From assembly GCA_020860715.1 (NCBI GenBank), contig JAJBTU010000026.1:1-51114 (forward strand): DNA of 51,114 nt, in the 5' to 3' direction. Positions 35,775 to 44,842 of this stretch are shown here, piece after piece. Numbering within the stretch: position 1 is the first letter of the stretch; every line of letters begins with the position of its first letter. The position numbers and the translations under genes were made by a program. This DNA comes from Clostridiales bacterium (GTDB taxonomy: Bacteria > Bacillota > Clostridia > Lachnospirales > Lachnospiraceae). Below the pieces are notes generated by a model, which saw only the letters and a list, made by a program, of their open reading frames with translations, was not told the origin of the DNA and did no database searches.

Positions 35775-37460
35775 ATGGGATTCAAATCAGACATTGAGAT
35801 CGCTCAGGAAACGACAATGGCTCCGATTACCGAGATCGCCGCGAAAGCCGGGATTGATGAGAAGTATCTGGAGCAGTACGGCAAGTACAAGGCAAAGATC
35901 GATTACAATCTGCTTCGTGAGACCGATAAGAAGGATGGCAAGCTGGTTCTCGTGACCGCGATCAACCCGACTCCGGCAGGCGAGGGCAAGACCACGACGA
36001 CGGTAGGTCTGGCTGACGGTATGCAGAAGCTGGGCAAGAACGTTATGGTAGCGCTCCGTGAGCCGTCACTGGGTCCGGTATTCGGCGTAAAGGGCGGCGC
36101 GGCAGGCGGCGGCTATGCGCAGGTAGTCCCGATGGAGGATATCAACCTTCACTTTACAGGCGACTTCCATGCGATCGGCGCAGCGAATAACCTGCTCGCG
36201 GCAATGCTTGACAACCATATTTTCCAGGGCAATGAGCTGAATATCGACCCGCGTAAGATTACCTGGAGACGCTGCGTGGATATGAACGACCGTCAGCTTC
36301 GTTTCGTGACAGACGGTCTTGGCGGCAGGACAAACGGTGTGCCGAGAGAAGACGGCTATGATATCACGGTTGCATCTGAGGTCATGGCAGTGCTCTGTCT
36401 GGCAAGCGATATCACAGACCTGAAGAACCGCCTTTCCAGAATCATCGTTGGCTATACTTACGGCAAGCCGTCAGAGCAGAAGCCGGTGACCGCTGGCGAT
36501 CTTCACGCACAGGGCGCAATGGCAGCGCTTCTGAAGGATGCCCTGAAGCCGAACCTGGTACAGACTCTGGAGCATGTACCGGCTATCGTTCACGGCGGCC
36601 CGTTCGCGAACATCGCACACGGTTGCAACTCCGTGACCGCTACCAAGATCGCTCTGAAGCTGGCAGATTACACGATTACAGAGGCGGGCTTCGGCGCAGA
36701 CCTCGGCGCTGAGAAGTTCCTTGATATCAAGTGCCGTATGGCTGACCTGCATCCGAACGCAGTCGTGATCGTAGCGACCGTTCGTGCTCTGAAGTACAAC
36801 GGCGGCGTTCCGAAGGCTGACCTGAACAATGAGAATCTGGAAGCGCTTGAGAAGGGTCTTCCGAACCTGCTGAAGCATGTAAGCAACATCAAGAACGTAT
36901 ACAAACTTCCGTGTGTCGTTGCGATCAACGCGTTCCCGACCGATACCAAGGCTGAGCTGGATCTCGTTGAGAACAAGTGCCGTGAGCTGGGCGTAAACGT
37001 GGCTCTGTCCGAGGTATGGGCAAAGGGCGGCGAAGGCGGCATCAAGCTGGCAGAGGAAGTCATCCGTCTGTGCGAAGAGCCGAACGACTTCTCCTTCAGC
37101 TATGAGCTGGAAGGCAGCATCGAAGACAAGCTGAATCAGATCGTTCAGAAGATCTACGGCGGCAAGGGCGTTGTTCTGACCGCACAGGCGCAGAAGCAGG
37201 CGAAGCAGCTTGAGGATATGGGCTATGGCAACTGCCCGATCTGCGTGGCGAAGACGCAGTACTCCCTGACCGATGATCCGACCAAGCTGGGTGCGCCGAC
37301 CGACTTCGAGGTAACGGTACGGAACCTCAAGATTTCCGCAGGCGCAGGCTTCATCGTAGCTCTGACCGGCGAGATCATGACCATGCCGGGTCTGCCGAAG
37401 GTACCGGCTGCGGAGCGTATCGACGTAGATGAGACAGGAAAGATTTCCGGTCTGTTCTGA
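35775..37460 (+). CDS. fhs: Formate-tetrahydrofolate ligase
   Basis: The 561-residue cytoplasmic enzyme makes 10-formyl-THF from formate, ATP and THF, feeding purine synthesis and, in acetogens, the Wood-Ljungdahl methyl branch. Family motifs are clear: [18 protein letters not shown] (P-loop), [41 protein letters not shown], and C-terminal [20 protein letters not shown]. Codon use is strongly biased, as in a highly expressed gene. GGAGAGGAG is upstream of the ATG. It is controlled by the THF riboswitch and strong promoter upstream. No other C1 genes lie next to it. Confidence 0.98.
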   Translation: MGFKSDIEIAQETTMAPITEIAAKAGIDEKYLEQYGKYKAKIDYNLLRETDKKDGKLVLVTAINPTPAGEGKTTTTVGLADGMQKLGKNVMVALREPSLGPVFGVKGGAAGGGYAQVVPMEDINLHFTGDFHAIGAANNLLAAMLDNHIFQGNELNIDPRKITWRRCVDMNDRQLRFVTDGLGGRTNGVPREDGYDITVASEVMAVLCLASDITDLKNRLSRIIVGYTYGKPSEQKPVTAGDLHAQGAMAALLKDALKPNLVQTLEHVPAIVHGGPFANIAHGCNSVTATKIALKLADYTITEAGFGADLGAEKFLDIKCRMADLHPNAVVIVATVRALKYNGGVPKADLNNENLEALEKGLPNLLKHVSNIKNVYKLPCVVAINAFPTDTKAELDLVENKCRELGVNVALSEVWAKGGEGGIKLAEEVIRLCEEPNDFSFSYELEGSIEDKLNQIVQKIYGGKGVVLTAQAQKQAKQLEDMGYGNCPICVAKTQYSLTDDPTKLGAPTDFEVTVRNLKISAGAGFIVALTGEIMTMPGLPKVPAAERIDVDETGKISGLF

Positions 37461-37507
37461 TACAGGTAACTTTGTTTCCTGTATCCTGAAATTTATGTTA
37501 TGACAGG

Positions 37508-37591
37508 GGTCCCGCCTTGCGCGGTGAATGTTTCCGGTTTGCGCAGCAGACCGGGAACGGCACTGCGATTCTATACGGCGGGGCCTTTTTT
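37508..37591 (+). terminator. Branched terminator or attenuator between fhs and DUF1576 gene
   Basis: A 9 bp stem (37508-37516 with 37577-37585, one G-T pair) closes a 60 nt interior and is followed by six T. Inside are a small hairpin CCGC/GCGG and a 9 bp stem GTTTCCGGT/ACCGGGAAC (about 37530-37558). It may simply terminate fhs, but a multibranched terminator just before a membrane-protein gene looks like a regulatory leader. A separate 8 bp stem GATACAGG/CCTGTATC lies right at the fhs stop. Confidence 0.6.
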
Positions 37592-37612
37592 CTTAAAGAG
37601 GTGTGTGAGAAA

Positions 37613-38977
37613 ATGAAAATAAAAGAAGAGGACAACAGCGCTCTGATCTTAAAAATCCTTCTTTGCTTCTCGGCCGCGTTTATCATCGCTTCCCTGTTTG
37701 CCGGCGATATCGGCAATCTGATCCCGGGATTTATCACGATCAATACCAGACCATCCCAGTTTACGATGGATTATTTTGTGCTGGGCGGCCTTGGCAGCGC
37801 GTTTCTGAACACCGGAATGGTGGGCCTTGCCTGCTGTGGGCTCCTTTATTTTACAAAGGCGAAATGCACAGGGCTGACGGTGGCGGCCTACTGGCTGAAC
37901 GTGGGATTCGCTACTTTCGGCATGACTTTTGTCGGCATCTGGCCGTTTTTCTTCGGCGTGTGGGTATATTCCAGAATCAAAAAGGTCTCCTTTGGCAGCG
38001 TGGCGAATATGGCGATGTTCTCGACCGCACTGGCTCCATTCGCGATGGAGCTGATGTTCCGCTATCCGAATCTGGAGACCAGCGGGTTTTCCTTTGTCGG
38101 CCTGCTGCTGGCAATCCTGCTGGGAGTTGTTGTCGGCTGCGCGATGCCGTCTTTGTGCGCGCACGCTCCGGCATTTCATAAAGGATATGATCTCTATAAC
38201 GCCGGACCGGCGGCCGGTTTTCTGGCTTTTCTGGTCTATTGTGTGCTGTACCGCTCTCCGGGCGTGGAGGTGCCGACGAATACGAATCTTGGCGATGGAC
38301 ACCGGCTGTTCGTGAATGTTTTTTTTATCATCGTCTTTCTTCTGTGCCTTGCGGCGGCCTGGCTGCTGGATAAGGACTGCCTGAAGAACTACAAAAAGCT
38401 GTGGGCAAGCGACGGTTATAAAACGGATTACACGTCCGCATTCGGTATGGGGGCGACGCTGGTCAATATGGCTGTTTACGGCCTGTTTATCCTTCTCTAT
38501 TACAACGTAGTGCAGGGGATGACCGTGACGGACGGACAGCTCGTATTTACCGGCGCAAAGTTCACCGGCGCGACGATGGGCGCGATCATGTGCATGTATG
38601 CGTTCTGTGCGCAGGGTGCGCAGCCCCGGACCGTATTTCCAATTATGGTTGGCTACGCGATCGCGTCCTTTCTTCCGTTCTTCATGTATGTGGGTGGCGT
38701 GACAGATACACAGAACTGGACGCTCACGACGCAGGCCATTCTCGTGGGGATGTGCTTCGCCAGCGGTCTTGCTCCGGTTTCCGGCAAATACGGCTTCTGG
38801 GGCGGAGTGATTGCGGGCGCACTGCATGCGACGCTTGTTATGAGCGTACCGCTGCTGCACGGCAGCTTTTGTCTGTACAACGGCGGCTTCACCTGCGGAA
38901 TTGTCGCGTTCCTGCTGATTCCCGTATTTGAGTGCTTTTGGAAAACCAAAGAGGAACGTCTGGCTGCGCACAAATAA
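37613..38977 (+). CDS. DUF1576 integral membrane protein
   Basis: The 454-residue protein has about 11-12 predicted membrane segments and belongs to the DUF1576 family (LNTGMVGLACCGLLYFTKA, GTLxN-like repeats such as FGMGATLVNMAVYGL, TGAKFTGATMGAIMCMYAF). The ATG at 37613 is chosen because AAAGAGGTG lies upstream; the frame is open earlier across the terminator. The family has no characterised function that I know; the repeated architecture suggests a transporter. It sits 22 nt after the branched terminator, which may regulate it. Confidence 0.8.
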   Translation: MKIKEEDNSALILKILLCFSAAFIIASLFAGDIGNLIPGFITINTRPSQFTMDYFVLGGLGSAFLNTGMVGLACCGLLYFTKAKCTGLTVAAYWLNVGFATFGMTFVGIWPFFFGVWVYSRIKKVSFGSVANMAMFSTALAPFAMELMFRYPNLETSGFSFVGLLLAILLGVVVGCAMPSLCAHAPAFHKGYDLYNAGPAAGFLAFLVYCVLYRSPGVEVPTNTNLGDGHRLFVNVFFIIVFLLCLAAAWLLDKDCLKNYKKLWASDGYKTDYTSAFGMGATLVNMAVYGLFILLYYNVVQGMTVTDGQLVFTGAKFTGATMGAIMCMYAFCAQGAQPRTVFPIMVGYAIASFLPFFMYVGGVTDTQNWTLTTQAILVGMCFASGLAPVSGKYGFWGGVIAGALHATLVMSVPLLHGSFCLYNGGFTCGIVAFLLIPVFECFWKTKEERLAAHK

Positions 38978-38984
38978 ACAGAAT

Positions 38985-39527
38985 TTATTTCTGCGCGGTT
39001 TTCAGCGCTTTTGAAATCGCGTTCAGCAAAAGCTGGGAGGTATATCTGTTCTCCGCGGAGCAGGTGATGCCGTCCAGCTTTTGTTTTTCAAGAATTTGTG
39101 AGACAAGGTTATCAAAGGAGGAGGAAACCAGCGGATAAGCGGCTGCTGTTGCCTCGCTTAGATTTACCAGCTCAATGGAACGGATGGAATCAGAACTGAC
39201 TGTGACCTGCACATCGACCGCCGAATCGCCCAGCATGAGAGAGGATGCGTAGACGCCCGCAACGTAAGTACCCGAACCTGCAGAGGCAGAGGCTGGCGAT
39301 ACATCGCTTTGCGTGGCATCACTCTGCGCTGCATCGTCCTGTGCCGTACTGTTCTGGACCGCATCACTTTGCATGGTTTCACTCTGTGTTGCGGCTGTAT
39401 TGTTTTGACTTCCCTGACGGAACATCAGGACCAGACAGACAATCAGCAGAAGGATAAAGAAGGCAAGCAGGATCGTGTAAATAATTTCCCGAAGCCTGAA
39501 AACAATGATTTTTGAACCGGAACCCAT
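38985..39527 (-). CDS. FMN-binding domain membrane-anchored protein
   Basis: It has 180 residues: a single N-terminal membrane segment (about 17-37), a low-complexity Gln/Ser/Asp/Ala linker of repeats like QSDA and QSDAT (about 45-85), then an FMN_bind-type domain (TYVAGVYASSLMLGDSAVDVQVTV, IRSIELVNLSEATAAAYP, QILEKQKLDGITCSAENRYTSQLLLNAI). Relatives carry covalent FMN outside the membrane in electron transfer; the Ser/Thr that would take FMN is plausibly in CSAENRYTS. GGAG precedes the ATG. It is convergent with the DUF1576 gene. Confidence 0.75.
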   Translation of the reverse strand: MGSGSKIIVFRLREIIYTILLAFFILLLIVCLVLMFRQGSQNNTAATQSETMQSDAVQNSTAQDDAAQSDATQSDVSPASASAGSGTYVAGVYASSLMLGDSAVDVQVTVSSDSIRSIELVNLSEATAAAYPLVSSSFDNLVSQILEKQKLDGITCSAENRYTSQLLLNAISKALKTAQK

Positions 39528-39583
39528 ATTGTAACTCCACGTGCCAGAATTTATTCTATTATATTGGGCATGGGAGAATTTTT

Positions 39584-39679
39584 ATGCAGAAATATGAAAA
39601 CAGAACAGCAGTAACCGCTTCGGACTGCCGCGGGGAAGATCAGACTTTACAAATACGTTTTCGGGATGGTAAGATATAA
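39584..39679 (+). CDS. Possible 31-residue peptide
   Basis: A short frame begins MQKYENRTAVTASDC with GGGAG 8 nt upstream and TATTAT-like boxes before it. It is the only gene-like signal in the 309 bp gap 39528-39836, and may be chance. Nothing identifies it. Confidence 0.2.
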   Translation: MQKYENRTAVTASDCRGEDQTLQIRFRDGKI

Positions 39680-39836
39680 CATCGAAAAGAACCGTCAGGA
39701 CGGGAATGGAAAAATAATGTAAAGAGTCAAAGATTCCGGCGCTTTTCCGTATAAAAATCCGTAAAATAGTACATATTATGACTGAACGGTCGACGGACCG
39801 AAATTAACAGGATTATATGTAAAGGAGAACAAGGAT

Positions 39837-40307
39837 ATGAAACGCTGGAAAAAGTACGTATTATGTATCGCCTGCGTCTGCTGCATGGCTCTGCTGGCAG
39901 GCTGCGGCAATGACAATGGAAATTCCGACGGCAGCACGACGGAGAATACGGAATCAGACGCCGGGAACACCGCGGATAATTCTGAGGATGGAACGGGTAC
40001 GGATGATGCAGGTACAGACGATATCAATGGTACAGACGGCGCCAATGATGCGGACGGAACGGAGGACGACGGACTTGTAAATGACGCTTCCGACGGCAGC
40101 ACGGACGGGACGGCCGGTACAGACGGCGGTATGAGGACGGGAGACTCAAATAGCACAGACAACGGCAGCTCGGCCGCGGACGATCTCGGCGATGCCGGAG
40201 AAGACATTGTGGACGGTGTCGGGGATGCGGGGAAAGACGTGATTGACGGCGTAGAGGATGCCGGGGACGCGCTGACCGGCAATGAGACAAACGCAGAGAA
40301 TAAGTAA
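39837..40307 (+). CDS. Acidic low-complexity lipoprotein
   Basis: The 156-residue protein has a clear lipoprotein signal (CCMALLAGCGN, lipid Cys near residue 23), then almost only Asp, Gly, Thr, Asn, Ala and Ser in irregular DGT/DGA repeats, ending with a short helix-prone stretch (GDAGEDIVDGVGDAGKDVIDGVEDAGDAL). AAAGGAG precedes the ATG. It should be anchored on the outer face of the membrane; the composition suggests a spacer or cation-binding tail. The function is unknown. Confidence 0.7.
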   Translation: MKRWKKYVLCIACVCCMALLAGCGNDNGNSDGSTTENTESDAGNTADNSEDGTGTDDAGTDDINGTDGANDADGTEDDGLVNDASDGSTDGTAGTDGGMRTGDSNSTDNGSSAADDLGDAGEDIVDGVGDAGKDVIDGVEDAGDALTGNETNAENK

Positions 40308-40372
40308 ACGGACAGGCCGGGCGGGAGCAGACAAAGCGCTCCTGCCTGGTGCAGAAGAGAAAGGAGTACGGT

Positions 40373-41149
40373 ATGCGGTTTCGTCCGTGTATTGACATAC
40401 ATAATGGAAAAGTAAAACAGATCGTAGGCGGCAGCCTGCGGGATGAAGGAGACGCCGCCAGAGAGAACTTTGTATCCGAACGGGACGCTGCTTTTTTCGC
40501 GGAACTCTATCAGAAGGACAATCTTCGCGGCGGACACGTGATCCTGCTCAACCCATCGACATCGCCTTACTATGAGGCGACAAAGGCGCAGGCAATGCGC
40601 GCGCTTGCCGCATATCCGCAGGGCCTTCAGCTCGGCGGCGGCGTAAATCCGGAAAATGCCTCAGAATTTCTTGATGCGGGGGCGTCTCACGTGATTGTTA
40701 CATCGTACGTTTTCCGGGATGGACAGATTCGTTACGAAAATCTTGAGCGGCTTGTCCGTGTGACCGGACGGGAACATCTGGTGCTGGATCTGAGCTGCCG
40801 CAAAAAAGAAGGAGCGTATTACATTGTGACGGACCGCTGGCAGAAATTTACCGAAGTGCGTCTGAGCGAGGAGACGCTGGATGAGCTGGCAGGATATTGC
40901 GATGAATTTCTGGTGCACGCGGCAGATGTGGAAGGAAAATCCGCCGGAATTGAAACTGAGGTGGCAAAGCTGCTTGGCGGCTGGGGAAAACGGCCGGTTA
41001 CCTATGCCGGAGGGGTTGGAAGCTATCATGATCTGCAGGTCCTGAGCGAAGCAGGAAAAGAAAAGGTGGACGTGACCATCGGCAGCGCTCTGGATCTGTT
41101 CGGAGGGCCGCTGTCCTATCGCGAAATACTGCGGATACTGCATTCCTGA
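40373..41149 (+). CDS. hisA: HisA-like ProFAR isomerase, eukaryotic type
   Basis: This 258-residue TIM-barrel isomerase is of the histidine pathway. It resembles the HIS6 branch found in yeast and plants: RPCIDIHNGKVKQIVGG at the N-terminus, GGHVILLNPSTSPYYEATK, LQLGGGVNPENASEFLDAGASHVIVTSYVF, LDLSCRKKEGAYYIVTDRWQ and TYAGGVGSYHDL. AAAGGAG precedes the ATG at 40373. No other his genes are adjacent, so it is isolated from its pathway. A hairpin GGCGGGAGC/GCTCCTGCC lies just upstream (about 40318-40347). Confidence 0.9.
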   Translation: MRFRPCIDIHNGKVKQIVGGSLRDEGDAARENFVSERDAAFFAELYQKDNLRGGHVILLNPSTSPYYEATKAQAMRALAAYPQGLQLGGGVNPENASEFLDAGASHVIVTSYVFRDGQIRYENLERLVRVTGREHLVLDLSCRKKEGAYYIVTDRWQKFTEVRLSEETLDELAGYCDEFLVHAADVEGKSAGIETEVAKLLGGWGKRPVTYAGGVGSYHDLQVLSEAGKEKVDVTIGSALDLFGGPLSYREILRILHS

Positions 41150-41217
41150 AATTGCTAGAAAATTGTGAGAAATGCACGAGAAGAGTTTGAATTATTTGGA
41201 AAATTTAGAAGTTTTTA

Positions 41218-41245
41218 TTGAAAAATACGGGATGTGTGCTATAAT
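41218..41245 (+). promoter_or_regulatory. hpf promoter
   Basis: TTGAAA (41218-41223), 16 bp spacer and TATAAT (41240-41245), about 30 bp before the hpf start. Confidence 0.7.
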
Positions 41246-41277
41246 GACTCTATCATCAAGCAAAGGAGATGGACAGT

Positions 41278-41805
41278 ATGAAGTTTATTATCAGCGGTAA
41301 AAATATTGAAGTATCCGATGGCCTGAAGGCTGCGATCAAAGAAAAACTGGGAAAACTTGAGCGGTATTTCACTGCAGACACAGAGATCATCGTTACACTG
41401 AGCGTGGAAAAAGAAAGACAGAAGATAGAAGTGACCATTCCTGTGCGGGGCAATATCATCCGTTCTGAGCAGGTAAGCAACGACATGTATGTATCCATTG
41501 ACCTTGTTGAAGAAGTGATTGAGCGCCAGCTTCGTAAATATAAGGAAAAGATTATTGACCGTCATCAGGGAGGAAATAATTTCCGCAAAGAGTTTATCGA
41601 GAAAGAGTCTGAACCGCTGGATGAGGTGAAGATCATCCGCACAAAGCATTTTGACATGAAGCCGATGTATCCGGAGGATGCGTGTGTACAGATGGAACTG
41701 CTCGGACACAACTTTTATGTGTTCGTCAATGCCGAGAGCGATCAGGTGAATGTGGTATATAAGAGAAAAGGCAATACCTACGGCCTGATTGAGCCGGAAT
41801 ATTGA
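41278..41805 (+). CDS. hpf: Ribosome hibernation-promoting factor, long form
   Basis: The 175-residue protein has the N-terminal HPF/YfiA domain (KFIISGKNIEVSDGLKAAIKEKL ... VTIPVRGNIIRSEQ) and the C-terminal dimerisation domain of long-form HPF (VKIIRTKHFDMKPMYPEDACVQMELLGHNFYVF). It makes 100S ribosome dimers in slow growth. The ATG at 41278 is preferred to one three codons earlier because AAAGGAGAT is correctly spaced. Confidence 0.97.
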   Translation: MKFIISGKNIEVSDGLKAAIKEKLGKLERYFTADTEIIVTLSVEKERQKIEVTIPVRGNIIRSEQVSNDMYVSIDLVEEVIERQLRKYKEKIIDRHQGGNNFRKEFIEKESEPLDEVKIIRTKHFDMKPMYPEDACVQMELLGHNFYVFVNAESDQVNVVYKRKGNTYGLIEPEY

Positions 41806-41854
41806 AACGGCCTGACAGGAAAACAGTCTGAGAACAGTCTGACAGGATAAAAAA

Positions 41855-41886
41855 GCCCCCGGAATGAATCATTCCGGGGGCTTTTC
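41855..41886. terminator. Bidirectional terminator between hpf and tRNA-Leu
   Basis: GCCCCCGGAAT/ATTCCGGGGGC (41855-41881) is flanked by A6 on the left and TTTT on the right, so it serves hpf on the plus strand and the tRNA gene on the minus strand. Confidence 0.92.
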
Positions 41887-41887
41887 G

Positions 41888-41972
41888 TGCGGAAGATGGG
41901 ACTTGAACCCACACGAGCGCAATGCTCACAAGATCCTTAGTCTTGCTCGTCTGCCAGTTCCGACACTTCCGC
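41888..41972 (-). tRNA. tRNA-Leu (anticodon AAG)
   Basis: It is an 85 nt class II tRNA with acceptor stem GCGGAAG/CTTCCGC, D-arm GGAACTGGCAGAC, anticodon stem CAAGA/TCTTG with loop CTAAGGA (bases 34-36 AAG), a long variable arm GAGCATTGCGCTC and T-loop TTCAAGT. CCA is not encoded. A34 would need deamination to inosine to read CUC. Confidence 0.93.
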
Positions 41973-42044
41973 GAACAAACGGTATTATATCAAACGGAGT
42001 AGTATAAGTCAACAAAAATTTTTAAAAAATAAAAAAGAAAGCGC

Positions 42045-42073
42045 TTGACTTTTCGGGATACGTATAGTATTAT
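42045..42073 (+). promoter_or_regulatory. tRNA-Leu(CAG) promoter
   Basis: TTGACT (42045-42050), 17 bp spacer and TATTAT (42068-42073), about 30 bp before the tRNA. Confidence 0.75.
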
Positions 42074-42103
42074 AGCCGATGTGAGTCAGATGACTTGCCA
42101 AGC

Positions 42104-42187
42104 GCGGAGGTGGCGGAATTGGCAGACGCGCAGGCTTCAGGTGCCTGTGGTAGCAATATCGTGTGGGTTCAAGTCCCATCCTCCGCA
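42104..42187 (+). tRNA. tRNA-Leu (anticodon CAG)
   Basis: It is an 84 nt class II tRNA with acceptor stem GCGGAGG/CCTCCGC, anticodon stem CAGGC/GCCTG with loop TTCAGGT (34-36 CAG), a long variable arm and T-loop TTCAAGT. CCA is not encoded. It is divergent from the other tRNA-Leu. Confidence 0.95.
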
Positions 42188-42192
42188 TCAAA

Positions 42193-42224
42193 ACTTCCCG
42201 CAGATTACAGCGGGAAGTTTTTTT
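42193..42224 (+). terminator. Terminator of tRNA-Leu(CAG)
   Basis: ACTTCCCGC/GCGGGAAGT (42193-42218) is followed by a T7 run. Confidence 0.93.
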
Positions 42225-42384
42225 GTTCTATTGGAAAACCGTGTTTTATGGAGAATTTTGTTAAAGAAGTGTTTGACATTTGACCGTATAACAGGGATAA
42301 TGGATTTCGACAAAGGTTTGCGGCTGTGAAAATGCAGGAAAGCACGCAGCAGCGCGGATGATTCAGCAGGCGGGAGAATATGGA

Positions 42385-43476
42385 ATGAATTTAAAGAAAG
42401 CATTTATAATCAGCTTAACTACAGTGGCGGCCCTCGTTCTGGCCATGTTTATAGCCATCCCCAATGTGTTCAGCTACTTCTACGGAAGCGCGGATTACCT
42501 TGCCGATGAGGACGCTGTGGTCGAAGATACGATACCGGAGGAGGAGACGGATGAAGGCGTCGGCGATCTGGTGAGCGATGAGGAACTGGCGGCCATTCAG
42601 GATGCGATGGATTCTTCCAGAAGTGTGCTTTCAGCGGATGAGATCTACAACGTGCTCCTCATCGGCGTGGACCGTCAGGAGAAGACCTGGAACGGCAATT
42701 CCGACTGTATGATTCTGCTTTCCATCAATACGAAGGACAACCGCGTGACGATGGTTTCCCTGATGCGTGATACATATGTGAACATTCCGGATGTCGGCTA
42801 TAAGAAGCTGAATGCGGCGTATGCATATGGCGCCGGACCGCTTCTCTGCGAGACAGTGACGGAGACCTACAAGATCGAGGTGGACAATTATGTCGCTGTC
42901 GATTTCTGGGATCTGGTGGATATTATTGATATCATCGGCGGTCTGGATATGGAGATTGAGGAGGAAGAGGTTGAAATTACGAACCTCTATATACAGGATA
43001 TGTGTGAGCGCCTGCTTGAAATCGATCCTTCCGGACATTATTTCCCGGAAGAAGGAGGAGAAGTCCGTGCGGACGGCGTGATGGCGGTCGCTTACGCGCG
43101 CAACCGTTTTGTCGGCAACTCGGATTTCGACAGGACGGAGCGGCAGAGGTACATTCTGACACAGCTGATGGAGGAGGTAAAACAGCTTTCTCTTGCGCAG
43201 ATGACGGAAAAGATGCAGTCAATTCTGGAATACGTCACTACGAACATTCCGGAGACCGATATCTGGAGTCTGGTGACAGAACTGCCGGATCTTTTGGAAT
43301 ATGAATTTGAGACGAGCCGTGTTCCCTATGACGGAATGTACAGTACAATCTATGTGAACGGGCAGGATATGCTGGTTCCGGACTGGGATGAGACGCTGGA
43401 GATTCTTCATGATTTTATCTATGGAAGCGATGAGGAGAGTACGGAAGAGAGTACGGAGGCGTCCGCTGCATCATGA
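42385..43476 (+). CDS. LytR-CpsA-Psr (LCP) family protein
   Basis: The 363-residue membrane-anchored ligase is of the kind that attaches wall polymers to peptidoglycan. It has one N-terminal membrane segment (about 6-28), an acidic linker, then the LCP domain: NVLLIGVDRQEKTWNGNSDCMILLSINTK is split over its first strands, followed by MVSLMRDTYVNIPDVGYKKLNAAYAYG and VMAVAYARNRFVGNSDFDRTERQR, containing the conserved Arg/Asp residues. The second in-frame ATG (42385) is preferred by spacing from GGGAG. Its stop overlaps the start of the phosphatase gene by 4 nt. Confidence 0.93.
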   Translation: MNLKKAFIISLTTVAALVLAMFIAIPNVFSYFYGSADYLADEDAVVEDTIPEEETDEGVGDLVSDEELAAIQDAMDSSRSVLSADEIYNVLLIGVDRQEKTWNGNSDCMILLSINTKDNRVTMVSLMRDTYVNIPDVGYKKLNAAYAYGAGPLLCETVTETYKIEVDNYVAVDFWDLVDIIDIIGGLDMEIEEEEVEITNLYIQDMCERLLEIDPSGHYFPEEGGEVRADGVMAVAYARNRFVGNSDFDRTERQRYILTQLMEEVKQLSLAQMTEKMQSILEYVTTNIPETDIWSLVTELPDLLEYEFETSRVPYDGMYSTIYVNGQDMLVPDWDETLEILHDFIYGSDEESTEESTEASAAS

Positions 43477-44306
43477 GGGACGGCGTGAGTAAAAAGATAT
43501 TTTTTACAGATCTTGACGGTACGCTGCTTAACGATCAGAAGGAAATCACATCCGGCAATCAGGCCGCGGTGGATCGGGCGCTTGAGGAAGGACATAAAGT
43601 GGTCGTTACGACCGGGCGGCCGCTGGCAAGCGCGCTGATTCAGGCAGAACGACTGGGGCTTACGCGGGAAGGATGCTATGTGATCGCGTTTAACGGCGGT
43701 GAGATTTACGATACATCCTGCCGCAGGTCAATTTACCGCAGAACGGTTCCTAGGGCATTGATTCCGCCGATTTTTGAGGCCGCACATCAGCGCGGCATTT
43801 ATATTCAGACATTTTCTGACCGGGAGGTTCTTACAGAAGAGGACCGCCCGGAACTTTATGAGTATGTGAAGCGTACGCTGCAGACTTGCCGGGTCGTCCC
43901 TTCGATAGCGGAGGCGCTCGATCAGGAACCGTGCAAGCTGCTTGCGATCGAGGAGAAGGACAGGGGGCAGATTGAGGAATTTCAGCGCTGCCTGACACAG
44001 CGGTATGCCGGTGTTCTGAATGCTTATTTTTCCAACAATTCTTATCTGGAGATTGTGCCCGATGCGGTGACGAAAGGGCAGGCTTTGCTCTGGATGTGCG
44101 GCTTTCTGCAGATTCCGGTCGAATGTTCCGTAGCGGCAGGAGATGCGCCGAACGATATTGAGATGATTGAGGCGGCGGGTGTCGGCGTGGCTATGGCCAA
44201 TTCGTTCCCTGGTGTAAAAGAGCACGCGGATTATGTGACGGAAGTGGACAACAACCACGACGGGGCAGCAGAGATCATTCACAGATTTCTTCTGCAGGAC
44301 GAATAA
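43473..44306 (+). CDS. Cof-type HAD-superfamily phosphatase
   Basis: The 277-residue protein has HAD motif I FTDLDGTLLND with nucleophile Asp, motif II TTGRP, and motifs III/IV VTKGQALLWM and AGDAPNDIEMIEAAGVGVAMANS, with a C2-type cap of Cof proteins. It probably dephosphorylates sugar phosphates or cofactors; the exact substrate is unknown. It is translationally coupled to the LCP gene (ATGA overlap). Confidence 0.93.
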   Translation: MRDGVSKKIFFTDLDGTLLNDQKEITSGNQAAVDRALEEGHKVVVTTGRPLASALIQAERLGLTREGCYVIAFNGGEIYDTSCRRSIYRRTVPRALIPPIFEAAHQRGIYIQTFSDREVLTEEDRPELYEYVKRTLQTCRVVPSIAEALDQEPCKLLAIEEKDRGQIEEFQRCLTQRYAGVLNAYFSNNSYLEIVPDAVTKGQALLWMCGFLQIPVECSVAAGDAPNDIEMIEAAGVGVAMANSFPGVKEHADYVTEVDNNHDGAAEIIHRFLLQDE

Positions 44307-44348
44307 GATGAAAAGCGGTATCCGGATGATCTTGCCCTGGCGGAAAGG

Positions 44349-44822
44349 TCAGCCCGACATCGGGCCGGCCGCGTCTGCATCAACAATGTCGAGCAGATCA
44401 TCGAAATGAATGGTTTTTACAGCGTCACCTTTCTCTGACTGCTCACCTGTGCGGATCCGGATCGTCCGGAAGACGGGGTCAAACGCTTCCACATATCCGG
44501 TCAGCGAAACATAATAGCCGACATCCCCGTCGGAGACGTCGGGTATAAAATAAGTTGCCGTGACAGTCATACCGCACTTTACCCGCAGGAGCCTGTCGGA
44601 TAATGCTGCGGATTCTTCTTCGGACAGCGAGACCCGGCTGCGGCGAAGCAGCTTTCCGGTCTCGGCAGAGAGCCGGTCCGAATGGCCGCGAAGAGCGGCA
44701 AACGGGGCAAAAATCTTTGCCCGCTCATCAAGCGGCATCCGGGGATGCTTTCGGAAAACGGCCGGATCCTCCGGCCATGAGCGATGGATAATGTCTTTGT
44801 AGACCTCTTCTGCAGGGGTCAT
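44349..44822 (-). CDS. YolD-like protein
   Basis: The 157-residue protein resembles YolD (DERAKIFAPFAALRGHSDRL, then KTIHFDDLLDIV at the end), the usual partner of UmuC-type polymerases in Firmicutes. AGGAGG lies 8 nt before the ATG. It is last in the minus-strand SOS operon, 20 bp after the polymerase. The mechanism of YolD is not settled; it may be the functional analogue of UmuD. Confidence 0.85.
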   Translation of the reverse strand: MTPAEEVYKDIIHRSWPEDPAVFRKHPRMPLDERAKIFAPFAALRGHSDRLSAETGKLLRRSRVSLSEEESAALSDRLLRVKCGMTVTATYFIPDVSDGDVGYYVSLTGYVEAFDPVFRTIRIRTGEQSEKGDAVKTIHFDDLLDIVDADAAGPMSG

Positions 44823-44842
44823 TCTGCAGGCCTCCTTTCCTT

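Noticed and set aside
37649-38971. 440-codon open frame antisense to the DUF1576 gene
   Set aside because: The sense frame is a coherent multi-spanning membrane protein with a ribosome site; the antisense frame is His/Arg-rich shadow.
39776-40537. Long minus-strand frame over the acidic lipoprotein gene, rich in Ser/Pro/Val
   Set aside because: The plus-strand frame has a lipobox and ribosome site; the antisense is the mirror of Asp/Gly/Thr codons.
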